A stretch of DNA of 6,859 bases. Source: Methanomassiliicoccaceae archaeon. Lineage in GTDB: Archaea > Thermoplasmatota > Thermoplasmata > Methanomassiliicoccales > Methanomethylophilaceae. This document shows, piece after piece, positions 5,801-6,859 of this stretch. The notes beneath the pieces were generated by a model. The model was given only the letters and a program-made list of their open reading frames with translations. It had not been told where the DNA came from and did no database searches. The position numbers were made by a program, and so were the translations under genes. The stretch's first letter is position 1. Each line of letters starts with the position of its first letter. The DNA lies in the NCBI GenBank assembly GCA_009776625.1, contig WRNL01000083.1, positions 1 to 6,859 on the forward strand. Reading direction: 5' to 3'.

Positions 5801-6769
5801 ATGGACGACATATTCCTGAACGCCTGCAAGAACGGGCAGAAGGGCATCGTGGAGGCCTTCGTCAAGAAGGGAGGGATCAACTACAACAAGCGCGACCAGC
5901 TGGGCTGCACCCCGCTGTTCTACGCTTGCGTGAAGGGCGCCCGGGACATCGTGAAGATACTGATAGACAACGGCGCCGACGCGTCCCTCGCCAACAACGA
6001 GAGCACCACGCCGCTCCACGCAGTGTCCAAGAGCGGCAACAAGGAGATAATGAAGATACTGGTCGACGCGGGCGCAGGGGTCAACTACACCGACAAGTTC
6101 GGCAAGTCCCCGCTCATATACACGTTGCAGGAGAACCGCACCGAGGCGGCCAGGTACCTTATATCGCTGGGCGCCGACACGGCGATAAAGGACAACGACG
6201 GCCACACGGCCCTCGACTACGCCACCGCCCACGGCCTGCGCGACATAATCCCGCTGCTCAGCGGCGTGGGGGAGACCAAGGACTCCTACGGGAACACCCC
6301 CCTCCACCAGGCCGCGCTCAACGGACAGAGCGAGGTCGTGTCCGCGCTGATAAAGGCCGGCGCGAAGATGGACGAGCTCAACGACGGCGGGGAGACCCCC
6401 CTCGTGGTGGCGGTGGTGCAGGGGAACCTGCACGTCGCCCGCATGCTGCTCGACGCCGGCGCCGACGCCAACCTGAGGCTGCTGAACGGCAACACCCCCC
6501 TGCACTACGCTGCGGCGGGCGGCAACAAGTTCCTCGGGGAGGCCCTCATACTGAAAGGGGCGGACGTGGACTACCGGAACGAGGCGGGCGAGTCGCCGCT
6601 GATAGTGGCGGCCATGCGGGGCCAGAACGACTTCTCCGCGCTGCTCATCGCGAAGGGGGCCAACCTGAACGCGGTGGACAACCTGGAGCAGAGCGCCATG
6701 TTCTACGCCTCCGGGGGAGGGTTCACGGAGATCGTGGAGCAGCTGATAACCGCCGGCGCGGAGAACTGA
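5801..6769 (+). CDS. Ankyrin-repeat protein, almost all repeats
   Basis: The 322-residue product is nearly a continuous ankyrin solenoid of about ten repeats of 30-33 residues. Clear units begin near 35 (GCTPLFYACVKG), 68, 101, 134, 163 (YGNTPLHQAALNGQSEVV), 197, 230 (GNTPLHYAAAGG), 263 and 296. Many have the typical G-A-D turn. Spacing breaks between repeats five and six (about 152-162), which may form a kink. I see no cap domain, catalytic motif, signal or membrane segment. The ATG at 5801 is preferred over GTG 5792 because of the ribosome site GAGGTGA. It is the last gene of the operon and starts 10 nt after the other ankyrin gene, so it is probably made in step with it. A protein-binding role is likely; the partner is unknown. 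Confidence 0.93.
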   Translation: MDDIFLNACKNGQKGIVEAFVKKGGINYNKRDQLGCTPLFYACVKGARDIVKILIDNGADASLANNESTTPLHAVSKSGNKEIMKILVDAGAGVNYTDKFGKSPLIYTLQENRTEAARYLISLGADTAIKDNDGHTALDYATAHGLRDIIPLLSGVGETKDSYGNTPLHQAALNGQSEVVSALIKAGAKMDELNDGGETPLVVAVVQGNLHVARMLLDAGADANLRLLNGNTPLHYAAAGGNKFLGEALILKGADVDYRNEAGESPLIVAAMRGQNDFSALLIAKGANLNAVDNLEQSAMFYASGGGFTEIVEQLITAGAEN

Positions 6770-6790
6770 GCCTCTCCTCTGCCGAACAAC

Positions 6791-6830
6791 GGGACGGCGG
6801 CCGGGCGGCCTGCCGCCAGGCCGCCGTCCC
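6791..6830 (+). terminator. Strong GC-rich hairpin after the operon
   Basis: A perfect 12-bp stem, GGGACGGCGGCC (6791-6802) with GGCCGCCGTCCC (6819-6830), continues past a G/A mismatch into a 5-bp stem, GGCGG/CCGCC, with loop CCTG. It lies 21 nt after the last stop. No T tract follows (GCCCCCAACG instead), so it is not a standard archaeal terminator. It may protect the 3' end of the mRNA or be a dispersed palindromic repeat. The remaining bases to 6859 hold no gene, although GGAGG near the very end could be the ribosome site of a gene beyond the window. Confidence 0.5.
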
Positions 6831-6859
6831 GCCCCCAACGCGGACGGCACACGGAGGCG

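Noticed and set aside
5765..6850. 361-codon open frame on the minus strand opposite the second ankyrin gene
   Set aside because: The opposite strand carries about ten clear ankyrin repeats. The antisense product shows only a periodic Val/Gly/Arg-rich echo of them.

Overview
The window most likely comes from an archaeon, and a Thermoplasmata/Methanomassiliicoccales-type genome is my best guess. The GC-rich genes make heavy use of AGG for arginine and ATA for isoleucine, which is unusual for GC-rich bacteria. A TATA-like element sits about 26 nt before a GTG start that has no Shine-Dalgarno (SD) sequence, as expected for a leaderless archaeal mRNA. Internal operon genes instead have GGAGG/GAGGTGA-type ribosome sites. 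The first gene belongs to the Schlafen AlbA_2 (AAA_4) ATP-binding protein family, which is often multicopy in such archaea. The taxonomic call is inference; no rRNA or other marker gene is present.

Left part (1-2680) is accessory and repeat-rich. Positions 1-438 hold no gene I can support. An intact AlbA_2/GHKL-like/winged-helix protein gene (672-2018, +) is bracketed by unusual DNA. Two copies of an 11-bp unit and one copy of a 26-bp repeat lie upstream. Downstream come a 12-bp tandem array, a second copy of the 26-bp repeat that forms one arm of a 19-bp inverted repeat, and five more copies of the same 11-bp unit. Convergent with this gene, at 2294-2611 on the minus strand, is the decayed C-terminal end of a second member of the same family. 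It carries two frameshifts, and the end of its winged helix can be rebuilt by removing one A from an A8 run.

Right part (2681-6769) is one tight plus-strand operon of four genes: a small TPR-like protein, a DUF1266 protein with a helical N-terminus, and two ankyrin-repeat proteins. Gaps are 20, 48 and 10 nt. It appears to start from a leaderless promoter at about 2650-2658. A 40-nt GC-rich hairpin follows the last gene. All four products look cytoplasmic, and three are built from protein-binding solenoids, so the operon probably encodes a protein-interaction module. Its biochemical role cannot be read from the sequence.

The most unusual content is the repeat architecture around the AlbA_2 gene, with AATAAA cores phased at 11 and 12 bp on either side of a large inverted repeat, together with the paralogous relic facing it.
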